DNA of 43,879 nucleotides from the NCBI GenBank assembly GCA_902802565.1, contig CADCMP010000008.1, forward strand, positions 1 to 43,879, in the 5' to 3' direction. This document shows, piece after piece, positions 32,679-40,716 of the stretch. The notes under the pieces were generated by a model that had not been told where the DNA came from, did not search any database, and saw nothing but the letters and a program-made list of their open reading frames with translations. The stretch's first letter is position 1. Every line of letters begins with the position of its first letter. The DNA is from Oscillospiraceae bacterium (GTDB lineage Bacteria; Bacillota; Clostridia; Oscillospirales; Oscillospiraceae). Position numbers and translations under genes: made by a program.

Positions 32679-33947
32679 ATGGTTTTAGCATTGGTGTTGT
32701 TCATAATAATGTATGTGCTGCTTCTGCTGTTTCCGCGGTATCGTCCGTGGATCGCACTGGGTACGGCACTGGTTTTTGTGATTCTTCAGATCATGCCGCT
32801 GCAGGAAATCCTCGGATCCATTAACTTTAATGTTCTGATGATGATAGCCGGTACGATGGGAATCGTATCCCTGTTTATCGAGTCGGGGATGCCATCTCTG
32901 ATGGCAGACATTATTGTGGATAAGATGCCAAACGTCAAATGGACCATTGTGGCACTGGCACTGTTTGCCGGAATCGTTTCCGCATTTGTGGATAACGTTG
33001 CCACGGTTCTGATGATCGCACCCGTGGCCATTGCCATAGCCCGTAAATTTGAGATCTCACCCATCGCCATGGTCATTGCAATCTCCGTGTCTTCCAACCT
33101 CCAGGGGGCTGCCACACTGGTGGGCGATACGACAGCGATCCTTCTTGGCGGATATGCGGATATGACCTTTATGGACTTCTTCGTGTTTCACGGAAAGGCG
33201 GGTATCTTCTGGGCGGTGGAACTGGGCGCGCTGCTGACTGCAGGCGTGCTGCTGATCCTGTTCCGAAAGGAGACTCAGCCTACGGTAGGAAAAGACCGTA
33301 CCGAGGTAAAGGATTATGTGCCGACGATTCTGCTGGCCGGCACGGTGGTGCTTCTGATCATCGCCTCCTTCATTCCCAACACTCCTGAGTACATCAACGG
33401 CTATATCTGCATGACTCTGCTTATTATCGGCCTGATCTGGAATGTGATAAAAAAACGGTCGCTTCTCGGCATCACGAAACCGGTCTCCGAGATCGATTAC
33501 GAAACGCTCCTTCTTCTCACCGGTCTGTTTATCGTCATCGGCGGGATCACCCAAGCAGGTGTTATCGATGAGATCGCAAAGCTGTTCCTGAAGATCGGTA
33601 GCGGCAATCTGTTCGTGATCTATATGCTGATCGTCTGGGTCAGCGTGGCTCTTTCCGCATTCGTGGACAACATCCCGTATGTGGCGACCATGCTGCCTGT
33701 CGTGCAGGGAATCGCCGCCGGAATGGGCGTGGAACCCTATGTCCTGTATTTTGGCCTTCTCATCGGAGCTACGCTGGGAGGCAACCTTACTCCCGTAGGA
33801 GCGTCGGCCAACATCACCGCCATTGGTATGCTGCAGAGAGAAGGATATATCGTGAAGACCAGAGACTTCATGCGTATTGGAATCCCGTTCTCTCTGGTGG
33901 CAGTATTGTCCGGCTCCATCTTCGTATGGCTGGTCTGGGGAATCTGA
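32679..33947 (+). CDS. ArsB/NhaD-type (ion transporter superfamily) permease under a manganese riboswitch
   Basis: A 422-aa membrane protein with about 11-12 helices. It is built as two similar halves, each with a re-entrant segment: AFVDNVATVLMIAP with NLQGAATLVGDTTAILLG in the first, and AFVDNIPYVATMLPV with GGNLTPVGASANITAIGM in the second. This is the signature of the ArsB/NhaD/CitM ion-transporter superfamily. The ATG at 32679 has GAGGAG 9 nt upstream; the open extension to 32619 overlaps the terminator. The Mn riboswitch upstream suggests export of Mn2+ or a response to Mn stress; that is inference. Sodium/proton antiport or arsenite export are family alternatives. Confidence 0.9.
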   Translation: MVLALVLFIIMYVLLLLFPRYRPWIALGTALVFVILQIMPLQEILGSINFNVLMMIAGTMGIVSLFIESGMPSLMADIIVDKMPNVKWTIVALALFAGIVSAFVDNVATVLMIAPVAIAIARKFEISPIAMVIAISVSSNLQGAATLVGDTTAILLGGYADMTFMDFFVFHGKAGIFWAVELGALLTAGVLLILFRKETQPTVGKDRTEVKDYVPTILLAGTVVLLIIASFIPNTPEYINGYICMTLLIIGLIWNVIKKRSLLGITKPVSEIDYETLLLLTGLFIVIGGITQAGVIDEIAKLFLKIGSGNLFVIYMLIVWVSVALSAFVDNIPYVATMLPVVQGIAAGMGVEPYVLYFGLLIGATLGGNLTPVGASANITAIGMLQREGYIVKTRDFMRIGIPFSLVAVLSGSIFVWLVWGI

Positions 33948-33964
33948 ATCAACGGAATAAATGC

Positions 33965-34001
33965 AAAACGATCGGATCCATGTTGATCCGATCGTTTTTT
34001 C
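33965..34001. terminator. Bidirectional terminator between permease and degV
   Basis: A perfect 14-bp stem AAAACGATCGGATC/GATCCGATCGTTTT (33965-33978, 33985-33998) with a 6-nt loop and TT following on the plus strand; A residues on the other flank serve the minus strand. Confidence 0.92.
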
Positions 34002-34014
34002 AATATGGATTGTA

Positions 34015-34863
34015 TTATTCTTCGATAAACAGAACGCCCAGACAGCGGGGGCCGCAGTGTGAAGATACCGTACATCCGGCATAGGTGTGATGCACTTCCT
34101 TGCAGCCGGATTTCTCTCGGATGAGTTCTTCCAGATGTGCGATGGTCTCTTCTTCAATCTCACCGGATTCCGTGAGGAAGATATGACCCGGACGGATCTT
34201 TTTTCCTTCCATGCGCTCCAGGATATACTGTTCATAAACATGGCTCATGTTGCCGCGATACTTTTTGTAGATATCCAGCTTGCCGTCGGCCATTTCTAAG
34301 CCGGGTTTGATCTTCAGAAGATTGGCACCGAATGCAGTCACTGCAGTACAGCGTCCGCCTTTCCACATGAACTCCAGCGTATCCAGAACGAAACTGGTGG
34401 ATACTTTATGACGCAACTCATTCAGATGATCGGCGATTTCCGCAGCGGACATGCCGCGATCCCGGCACTCGGCACCTTCAATGGCCAGAAGACCGATACC
34501 CGTGGAGAGCATGAGACTGTCGATCACGTAGACGCCTTCCATATCCTCGGCTGCCAGACAGGCAGTGCTGTAGGAACTGGACAGTTCCGCACTGATATCC
34601 AGATGAACGACCTCATAACCCTGACTGGTGTATTTTTCAAAGAAATCGGAAAAGTCCTGGATGTTGGGAGCCGCAGTCTTGGGAAGACTTCCGTCTTCGT
34701 GGTAACGGGCAAACATGTCCATGGGAGTGAATCCCGCGCCATCCAGAAAGCTCTCTTCTCCGAGCGTGATGGTAAGAGGGATGATTCCGATATTATAACG
34801 TTCGATCAGCTCCTTGGACAGGTCCACAGTGCTGTCGGCGGTAATCATTACTGGTTTGCTCAT
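34015..34863 (-). CDS. DegV family protein (fatty-acid binding)
   Basis: A 282-aa cytoplasmic protein. The opening MITADSTVDLSKELIERYNI, the LPKTAAPN segment with the conserved Thr, LSSSYSTA with the Ser that holds the carboxylate, and DTLEFMWKGGRC are the DegV marks. DegV/FakB proteins bind fatty acids and, in species with FakA, present them for phosphorylation. No fakA is nearby. The ATG has GAAGGG about 12 nt upstream, which is somewhat far. It is monocistronic, with its own promoter. Confidence 0.95.
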   Translation of the reverse strand: MSKPVMITADSTVDLSKELIERYNIGIIPLTITLGEESFLDGAGFTPMDMFARYHEDGSLPKTAAPNIQDFSDFFEKYTSQGYEVVHLDISAELSSSYSTACLAAEDMEGVYVIDSLMLSTGIGLLAIEGAECRDRGMSAAEIADHLNELRHKVSTSFVLDTLEFMWKGGRCTAVTAFGANLLKIKPGLEMADGKLDIYKKYRGNMSHVYEQYILERMEGKKIRPGHIFLTESGEIEEETIAHLEELIREKSGCKEVHHTYAGCTVSSHCGPRCLGVLFIEE

Positions 34864-34902
34864 GGTGTATCAAAACCCTTCAAATTCTTTATCTAAGGTG
34901 TT

Positions 34903-34931
34903 ATTGTAACTTGAAAAAGGGTTGATGTAAA
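34903..34931 (-). promoter_or_regulatory. Promoter of the DegV gene
   Basis: On the minus strand TTTACA (34926-34931), a 17-nt spacer and TACAAT (34903-34908), 40 nt before the start codon. Confidence 0.75.
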
Positions 34932-35017
34932 TAGCTCATTCGAAGTTTTTCTCCGGCACGATGAAAACGACGGATAGGGGATTCAACCGGATCATCATGG
35001 AATGCGGATTCTTTCTC

Positions 35018-35046
35018 TTGTATTGGATTTCCCCATTGGATATAAT
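35018..35046 (+). promoter_or_regulatory. Promoter of ferritin
   Basis: TTGTAT (35018-35023), a 17-nt spacer and a perfect TATAAT (35041-35046), 32 nt before the start codon. Confidence 0.8.
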
Positions 35047-35078
35047 GGAAAAAGATTTAAAGATGGAGGGTCTTTTAT

Positions 35079-35588
35079 ATGGACGCTAAAGTATATGAAC
35101 TGCTGAATGATCAGATCAACAAGGAACTGTATTCTGCCTATCTGTATCTGGATATGGCCAACTTCTATGCCGACAAGGGACTTGCCGGATTTCAGAACTG
35201 GTTTACCATTCAGGCTCAGGAAGAACGGGATCATGCCATGCTGATGCTGCAGTATCTGCACAACAACGGACAGCATGTGGAACTGAAAGCCATTGCCAAG
35301 CCGGATAAGGAATTCAAGGATCTGATGGATCCTCTGAAGATGGCTCTGGAGCATGAGGAGTATGTCACATCCCTGATCAACGGCATCTATGCCGCTGCCA
35401 GCGAAGTAAAGGATTACCGCACGCTGCAGTTTTTGGACTGGTTTGTAAAGGAACAGGGCGAGGAAGAGATGAACGCCCAGGACAACGTTTCGAAAATGGA
35501 ACTGTTCGGCGGAGATCCGAAAGGCCTTTACATGCTCAACTCCGAACTGCAGGCACGTGTGTACTCCGCACCGTCTCTGGTCCTGTAA
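35079..35588 (+). CDS. Ferritin (bacterial non-haem, FtnA-like)
   Basis: A 169-aa four-helix-bundle protein that oxidises and stores iron in 24-subunit shells. Ferroxidase ligands are visible: E16 in INKELYSAYLY, E49 and H52 in QEERDHAM, Glu in HEEYVTSLIN, and the Glu/Gln cluster in VKEQGEEEMNAQ. Length is typical. ATGGAGGG lies about 9 nt before the ATG. It is a single gene with promoter and terminator. No Fur box was recognised in the promoter. Confidence 0.96.
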   Translation: MDAKVYELLNDQINKELYSAYLYLDMANFYADKGLAGFQNWFTIQAQEERDHAMLMLQYLHNNGQHVELKAIAKPDKEFKDLMDPLKMALEHEEYVTSLINGIYAAASEVKDYRTLQFLDWFVKEQGEEEMNAQDNVSKMELFGGDPKGLYMLNSELQARVYSAPSLVL

Positions 35589-35608
35589 TTATTCTGATAG
35601 ATGATCGT

Positions 35609-35640
35609 AATCCCACGGATGGATTTCCGTGGGATTTTTT
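35609..35640 (+). terminator. Terminator of ferritin
   Basis: An 11-bp stem AATCCCACGGA/TCCGTGGGATT (35609-35619, 35626-35636) with a 6-nt loop followed by a T run to 35640. Confidence 0.93.
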
Positions 35641-35684
35641 GATGGAAAAAGCAAAAAGCGGGAGGGAAAACCTGAGGATGGATA

Positions 35685-35713
35685 TTGCAGAAACCCCGGT
35701 TCGGTGATATGAT
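35685..35713 (+). promoter_or_regulatory. Promoter of the SLH-SGNH lipoprotein
   Basis: TTGCAG (35685-35690), a 17-nt spacer and TATGAT (35708-35713), 38 nt before the ATG. Confidence 0.65.
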
Positions 35714-35751
35714 AATAAGGCATTATGTAAACAAGAGATTATGGTGTTTGT

Positions 35752-37002
35752 ATGGAAAAAATAATCCGAAAATACTCTTATATAATAATAACGATCCTTC
35801 TTGTGGTCTCACTGGCACTGACGGCCTGTAGCCGTACGGATGACTTCGAACTGGGCAGCGCCTATGAAAACGGTTTTCTGGATGTGGCCTCGGATTCTCC
35901 GTTCCTGCCGTATATCGCATATGTGTATGAGAATAACTATATGCGGGGACCGGATGACAGTCATTTTCAGCCGCTGAAGGAGATCAATGTGGCTTCTGCC
36001 ATGGCGATGCTCTGCAACCTGAACAATAACCTGCTTCGTGAAGGAGCCTCTTTCCCGGATACGGAACCCTGGTATGTGACTTACATCGACTATGCCCTGA
36101 AGCATAAGATCCTGGATAAGGAAGTGTCGAATTACGAGGCATCCATCACACGAGGTAAGTTCTGTCAGATGCTGGTGAACGCGGTTCCAAAGAAGATGCT
36201 TCCTTCCATCAACAAGGTGGATGACGACGCCATTCCCGATGTCCCCATGGACCGGGACGATGCCGAGGCGATCTACACGATGTACCGGGCAGGGATCTTC
36301 TCCGGAACGGATCAGATGATGAATTTCAAGCCGGATTCCAAGATCGCCCGTCAGGAAGTGGCAGCAGCCATCACCCGGGTGATGGCCAGCAGCATGAGAA
36401 CGAAATTCAAACTGACGCTGGACAAGGATTCCGTAAAAACAGTGGAGCCGAAGGAGAAGAAGGCAAAGGACAACGAATACTTCACGGACGCCGCATTTAT
36501 CGGCAACTCTCTGGTGGACGGACTGAAACTGTTCTCCGGACTGACTACGGCTGACTACTATTCCAAGACCGGTCTTTCTGTCTATAACGTCAAGGAGGAA
36601 GTCCTGGGCGAGATGGAAGGGAAAAAATACCATAAGGTCTATGTTGAGCTTGGCATCAATGAGATCACCTTTGAAGAGGATTACTTCAAGCGTCTCTACG
36701 GTGAGATGATCGATGCGATCCGGGAAATCCAGCCCGATACGGATGTCTATATCATGTCGCTGCTTCCCGTGACGGCGGAGGAGTCGGTATCCAGTACCAG
36801 CTTCAATAAGGAGAATATACAGAAGTACAACAAGATCCTGCGCAAACTGGCAGGAGAAAAGGGTTGCTATTATCTGGATGTTTATTCCGCTCTGGTCAAT
36901 AAAGAAGGGAACCTTCCCTCAGACATGTCCTGGGACGGTATCCATCTGACGGCAGAGGGGTACGGCCTGTGGGAAAACTACATCCGGACCCACTATGAAT
37001 GA
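35752..37002 (+). CDS. SLH-domain lipoprotein with C-terminal SGNH/GDSL-like hydrolase domain
   Basis: 416 aa. A lipoprotein signal peptide ends in the lipobox LALTAC (Cys26). Residues ~40-215 contain three S-layer-homology-like repeats (FLDVASDSPFLPYIAYVYEN, FPDTEPWYVTYIDYALKHKI, IPDVPMDRDDAEAIYTMYRA with ARQEVAAAITR), which in the family bind pyruvylated cell-wall polymer. Residues ~245-416 are SGNH-hydrolase-like: block I AFIGNSLVDGL with Ser253, block III ELGINE with Asn303, block V WDGIHLTAEGY with Asp395 and His398. Block I has Asn for the usual Asp, but the Ser-Asp-His set is complete. It may deacylate wall glycans; inference. Transcribed alone. No strong ribosome-binding site precedes the ATG. 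Confidence 0.88.
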   Translation: MEKIIRKYSYIIITILLVVSLALTACSRTDDFELGSAYENGFLDVASDSPFLPYIAYVYENNYMRGPDDSHFQPLKEINVASAMAMLCNLNNNLLREGASFPDTEPWYVTYIDYALKHKILDKEVSNYEASITRGKFCQMLVNAVPKKMLPSINKVDDDAIPDVPMDRDDAEAIYTMYRAGIFSGTDQMMNFKPDSKIARQEVAAAITRVMASSMRTKFKLTLDKDSVKTVEPKEKKAKDNEYFTDAAFIGNSLVDGLKLFSGLTTADYYSKTGLSVYNVKEEVLGEMEGKKYHKVYVELGINEITFEEDYFKRLYGEMIDAIREIQPDTDVYIMSLLPVTAEESVSSTSFNKENIQKYNKILRKLAGEKGCYYLDVYSALVNKEGNLPSDMSWDGIHLTAEGYGLWENYIRTHYE

Positions 37003-37016
37003 ACTGTCAGCAATAA

Positions 37017-37046
37017 AAAACTCCCTGCGAAAAGCAGGGAGTTTTG
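37017..37046. terminator. Bidirectional terminator
   Basis: A 12-bp stem AAAACTCCCTGC/GCAGGGAGTTTT (37017-37028, 37034-37045) with a GAAAA loop and A residues on the left. It serves the SLH-SGNH gene and the converging lipid kinase gene. Confidence 0.92.
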
Positions 37047-37062
37047 CTATATTGAGGATATT

Positions 37063-37956
37063 TCAGCAGATCAGAGTAATGCGGTGACGCAGACTTTCGA
37101 TCTCACATCGCAGGGGAGAGACATAGTGTTCTCCGTCCATGGACCAGTCCAGCGGCTCCGTTGTCTCCAGAACGATCTTTTTTGCTTTGAAGAAATGGAT
37201 GTTCTTGTGGGTCAGTTCACCGGACTGAATGGATTTGATGATGTTCTGAAACTCAATGGCATTTTTCGGTTTTTCCACCAGCCCGATCTCCATGATCCCG
37301 TCATCGCCCTGTATGATCTTGCCTTTTTTCGTCAGGGTGCCTACCACTCGGGTGGCGTTGCAGATCAGGCCGAAGAGGATATCTCCTTCAAAGACCATGT
37401 TGTTGGCGGTGACTTTAACATACTGGCTGCGAAGCTTTTTGAAATCCTTGACACCTTCCAGTAAATAGGCCAGCCCGCCCAGCATGTTCTTCTGACGCTG
37501 CGAGGTGGAATAGGAGATCCAGGTGAAGATTCCGAAGTCAGAAGCGTTGATGGAATAATGCTCGTTGTCGTAGGAGATCACATCCACGGGACGCTGATCG
37601 CCGAGAACGATCTGTCTTGCTGCTTTCAGCATATCGTTGGGAAGATCGTGGTAGGCGGCAAAGTCGTTGGTGCTGCCGGCAGGCATGAATCCCACAGGAA
37701 CATAGATCCCTGCCTTGATGATACCGGTAGTGACCTCGCTGATGGTACCGTCTCCGCCGGAACATACGATCAGATCATACTCCTTGCCATACTTGATGAT
37801 GATGTCGGATGCATCTCCGGACTTTCCGGTAACGAATACGGTTACCATATATCCTGCAGACTCAAAGATCTCAAGAACGGGTACGAGATTATGCCGTACT
37901 TCCGCTCTTCCGGCCACGGGATTGATAATGAGTAGCAGTTTCTTCTTTTCTTCCAT
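37063..37956 (-). CDS. Diacylglycerol/lipid kinase family protein (DagK/YegS-like)
   Basis: A 297-aa soluble lipid kinase. LLLIINPVAGRAEV opens the nucleotide domain, VCSGGDGTISEV carries the GGDGT ATP motif, and MPAGSTNDFA is the second conserved loop. The second half is the beta-rich substrate domain, ending SMDGEHYV. Family members phosphorylate diacylglycerol to recycle it after lipoteichoic acid synthesis, or related lipids. CTGGAG lies 6 nt before the ATG. It diverges from trmO. Confidence 0.93.
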   Translation of the reverse strand: MEEKKKLLLIINPVAGRAEVRHNLVPVLEIFESAGYMVTVFVTGKSGDASDIIIKYGKEYDLIVCSGGDGTISEVTTGIIKAGIYVPVGFMPAGSTNDFAAYHDLPNDMLKAARQIVLGDQRPVDVISYDNEHYSINASDFGIFTWISYSTSQRQKNMLGGLAYLLEGVKDFKKLRSQYVKVTANNMVFEGDILFGLICNATRVVGTLTKKGKIIQGDDGIMEIGLVEKPKNAIEFQNIIKSIQSGELTHKNIHFFKAKKIVLETTEPLDWSMDGEHYVSPLRCEIESLRHRITLIC

Positions 37957-38030
37957 AGTGAACTCCAGTAAAAAATGATATAGTAAGTATAACAGGAATT
38001 ATCCCGAAAGTGTTAATTTTGGTGAAAAAA

Positions 38031-38723
38031 ATGAATCAGGTAACAGAAAACATCATCGCATATATTCATACAGATTACAATGAAAAATTTGGAATTCCCC
38101 GTCAGAGCGGACTGGCACCCTCTGTGCAGGGAAGGATTGTTTTTCAGCCGGAGTACCGGGATCCGGAAGCGGTGCGCGGTCTGGAGGGGTTCAGCCATAT
38201 CTGGCTAATTTGGGAGTTTTCCGAGAACCGCGGCAAAGCATGGTCGCCGACGGTACGCCCTCCGAGGCTGGGAGGAAACCGGCGAATGGGCGTGTTTGCC
38301 ACTCGGTCTCCGTTCCGGCCCAATCCCATTGGTCTGAGCTGTGTGAAGCTTACCGAGGTGCTGCCGGATGACCCGGACGGGCCGGTGATCCTGGTGCAGG
38401 GACCGGATCTGATGGACGGGACACCGATCCTGGATATCAAACCATATATCCCGTATGCTGATTCCATCCCCGATGCTGCCAGCGGGTTTCTCGCCGATGC
38501 ATCGGATCTCCAGGTCCGCGTGGTCATTCCGGAGGAGGTCCGTACTATTCTCGGTGAGGATCTGACGGCAAAGGTGGAAGATGTACTGAAGAATGATCCC
38601 CGTCCAACGTATCAGAATGACCCGGACAGGGTCTACGGAGTACTTTTCGGCGGATATAATATCACCTTTCATGTGGAGGAAGATGTTCTTCATGTACTGA
38701 CAGCGGAAAAACAGTTGACATAA
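38031..38723 (+). CDS. trmO: tRNA (N6-threonylcarbamoyladenosine(37)-N6)-methyltransferase TrmO (TsaA-like)
   Basis: A 230-aa TsaA/TrmO-family protein. Its N-terminal beta-barrel carries GIPRQSGLAP, LEGFSHIWLIWEFSE, the S-adenosylmethionine-binding signature RRMGVFATRSPFRPNPIGLS and DIKPYIPYADS; the remaining ~90 residues form the usual C-terminal extension. TrmO methylates t6A37 of some tRNAs to m6t6A. ATG 38031 is preferred, but GTG codons at 38010 and 38022 are in frame and the ribosome-binding site is weak for all. Two t6A synthesis genes (tsaB, tsaE) lie 3.5 kb downstream. Confidence 0.9.
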   Translation: MNQVTENIIAYIHTDYNEKFGIPRQSGLAPSVQGRIVFQPEYRDPEAVRGLEGFSHIWLIWEFSENRGKAWSPTVRPPRLGGNRRMGVFATRSPFRPNPIGLSCVKLTEVLPDDPDGPVILVQGPDLMDGTPILDIKPYIPYADSIPDAASGFLADASDLQVRVVIPEEVRTILGEDLTAKVEDVLKNDPRPTYQNDPDRVYGVLFGGYNITFHVEEDVLHVLTAEKQLT

Positions 38724-38796
38724 TTGTGGAAAACTCTGTGGAAAATGTCAATATTTGAGTTAATTTAGTCCATTACGTTTTAATCTTCGTACATAG

Positions 38797-38836
38797 AAAC
38801 ACGTCCCGGAAACAATTCCGGGACGTGTTTTCTTTT
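38797..38836. terminator. Terminator between trmO and the HAD lipoprotein
   Basis: A perfect 15-bp stem (38797-38811 with 38816-38830; core ACACGTCCCGGAA) with an ACAA loop, followed by TTCTTTT on the plus strand. The minus side has TTTCTA, so it likely also stops the converging lipoprotein gene. Confidence 0.93.
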
Positions 38837-38850
38837 GCTGTAAAAGATTG

Positions 38851-40353
38851 TCAGGCGGCAGGCTGCTGTTCCGAAGCTTCAGGGGATGCAACACTGTGAT
38901 ATCCGCGATAGTTGTCCAGATGACCGTAATCAAGTCCCAGGGGATTACCGGCATCTTCCGACGAAGTGGCTTTGGCGAAGGTGTTCAGAAAGTCCGCTGT
39001 GGTCATGGAGTGATCGACGGCATACTGGAGAAGAGTTTCGTTGTCCTTATTGGCAAACAGCTGCGGTTTCTTTTCATCGAGACGTATCGTTTCATTGGAC
39101 GGACGCATGGTGCGAAGGCCGTTCTCGTTGCGTCCCTGCAGCACATAATAGGTGTCTCCGGCGGCGTTTGCCTTGGCGAGATCATAGCCGAGGGTTTTCT
39201 GCTGGTAAACGGCAAGTACTGCAATCAGACCGGCGCCTTCCGTAATCTTCCGGTTGGCACGGTTATAGCAGATAACGAAACGCATGGAGTCGAACTCGGT
39301 GCAGAAGTTGAAGTCACCGCTGGAATCCATGAAGCCTGCCAGCGGTCCGCAGCCATAGCGGGGCACAAGGGAATTTTCCACCGCAGTCACTTTGCCTTCC
39401 ATGCCGGGGAGCGCATGAATGGGGTATTGCGACGGCTGCCAGTTTCCTCCGCCGAGATTATCCCAGGCGTAACCGTTTTCATAGTCGTAGGACGGTGCAT
39501 AGACACCGTTTTCCATGGTCTGTGTCATACCGATCACTCCGGTGACACAGTCACTGAGACCGAATGCGTCCACGGCAGCGCGAACGCCGTCCAGATGAGA
39601 TGCGGAACAGATCCACACATCGATCCCGTTGTCATGGAACGCCGTGAACATATCCTTGACGTCCTGTGTCACGGAGACACCGTTCTGAAATGCGCATTCG
39701 ATCACACCCAGCAGGGATTCGATCTCTTTTGGAGATGTCCAGGTGATCCATTCGGATTCCACGGTTTCTTTCTCACTGCAGGAACGATAGAACAGATCGT
39801 AAACTTCGTCCTGTGTCATGCCGGTAAACCAGTATAGGATCCAGGCATAGTTGACCTCTTCCGGAGTGGTGTCTTCCACATGGTACAGGAAGGCACGCAT
39901 CTTGGTGGCAAACTCCATCCACCACGGGTCGGCCTGCATGGCCTTTTGCGTCTCTTCGTCCACACCCGCGGCCGTGAATGGTCCGTAAGTGTCCCAGAGG
40001 TGGGAATAGGCGGTGGTGATATCTGCGATCCAGTCAGCGTTCTGATCGGCATTCAGATCCAGCCCCACAGCGAGTGCCGTCTCCAGTTCATGAGCATCCA
40101 TGGCAAATGCCATGCGCTCGAGCTGGCAGACGATGGTCTGATATGTAATATCGAAAACGGCCGTGGTATTGTCAAAGTCGCTGACAACATAGGCGTTGCC
40201 TTGGTAGTCGGGACTGTCTTTGCCATACATGGCAACAAAATCCGCAACAGCCTGCCGGGTCTGGTCCGAGAAACCGACGGCATCCTTTTTGCCGCAGGCG
40301 GAAAGTGACAGAATCATCGCAAGGGCGATCAGAAGGGGGATTATTCTTTTCAT
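38851..40353 (-). CDS. HAD-superfamily phosphatase lipoprotein (phosphoserine-phosphatase-like)
   Basis: 500 aa. The signal peptide MKRIIPLLIALAMILSLSAC has the lipobox LSAC (Cys20), so the protein is outside the membrane. HAD motif I is VVSDFDNTTAVFD (D59, D61), motif II is WICSASH, and a later Asp-rich segment could give motif III. A large helical insert fills ~70-240, and a unique C-terminal region (FCTEFDSMRFVICYNRANR) follows. Extracytoplasmic HAD phosphatases of this size may dephosphorylate sugars or amino acids for uptake. ATG 40353 is chosen: AAAGGTG lies 6 nt upstream. The in-frame GTG at 40362 overlaps that site. Confidence 0.85.
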   Translation of the reverse strand: MKRIIPLLIALAMILSLSACGKKDAVGFSDQTRQAVADFVAMYGKDSPDYQGNAYVVSDFDNTTAVFDITYQTIVCQLERMAFAMDAHELETALAVGLDLNADQNADWIADITTAYSHLWDTYGPFTAAGVDEETQKAMQADPWWMEFATKMRAFLYHVEDTTPEEVNYAWILYWFTGMTQDEVYDLFYRSCSEKETVESEWITWTSPKEIESLLGVIECAFQNGVSVTQDVKDMFTAFHDNGIDVWICSASHLDGVRAAVDAFGLSDCVTGVIGMTQTMENGVYAPSYDYENGYAWDNLGGGNWQPSQYPIHALPGMEGKVTAVENSLVPRYGCGPLAGFMDSSGDFNFCTEFDSMRFVICYNRANRKITEGAGLIAVLAVYQQKTLGYDLAKANAAGDTYYVLQGRNENGLRTMRPSNETIRLDEKKPQLFANKDNETLLQYAVDHSMTTADFLNTFAKATSSEDAGNPLGLDYGHLDNYRGYHSVASPEASEQQPAA

Positions 40354-40460
40354 GCGCTTCACCTTTCCGGTGCATGACTGCAGTTGTGCACCATTCTGTT
40401 ATTATTTGGAATTCCAACAAAAGTATATCTCAAAAACAATTGAACCGTCTACAGGAAAAC

Positions 40461-40503
40461 AGAAAAAAAGAAACTCTGATTCTTTCAAATCAGAGTTTCT
40501 TTT
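40461..40503 (-). terminator. Terminator of tRNA-Ser
   Basis: A 12-bp stem GAAACTCTGATT/AATCAGAGTTTC (40470-40481, 40488-40499) directly after the tRNA. On the minus strand it is followed by TTTTTTTCTG. Confidence 0.92.
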
Positions 40504-40595
40504 TGGCGCAGAAGGAGGGATTCGAACCCTCGAAACGCTTTTGACGTTTACACGATTTCCAATCGTGCGCGCTCGACCAACTACGCGACTTCTGC
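40504..40595 (-). tRNA. tRNA-Ser(GGA)
   Basis: The minus strand folds as a class-II tRNA: GCAGAAG acceptor, D arm with GTTGGTCGA, anticodon arm CACGA-TTGGAAA-TCGTG with GGA, a long variable arm, GAGGGTTCGAATCCCTC TPsiC arm, discriminator G and encoded CCA (40504-40506). Length is 92 nt. The 120 nt between it and rsmE hold only part of the rsmE promoter region. Confidence 0.97.
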
Positions 40596-40716
40596 ATGAG
40601 TCAAGAACGAAATTCCGGCGCAGAAAGGGTCCAAAACACAAAGAAAAAGGATGATTACTGCAGGGGTTTTATGATATACTTGGCAGGAACAGACCTCAGA
40701 AGAGGAGGAACATCCA

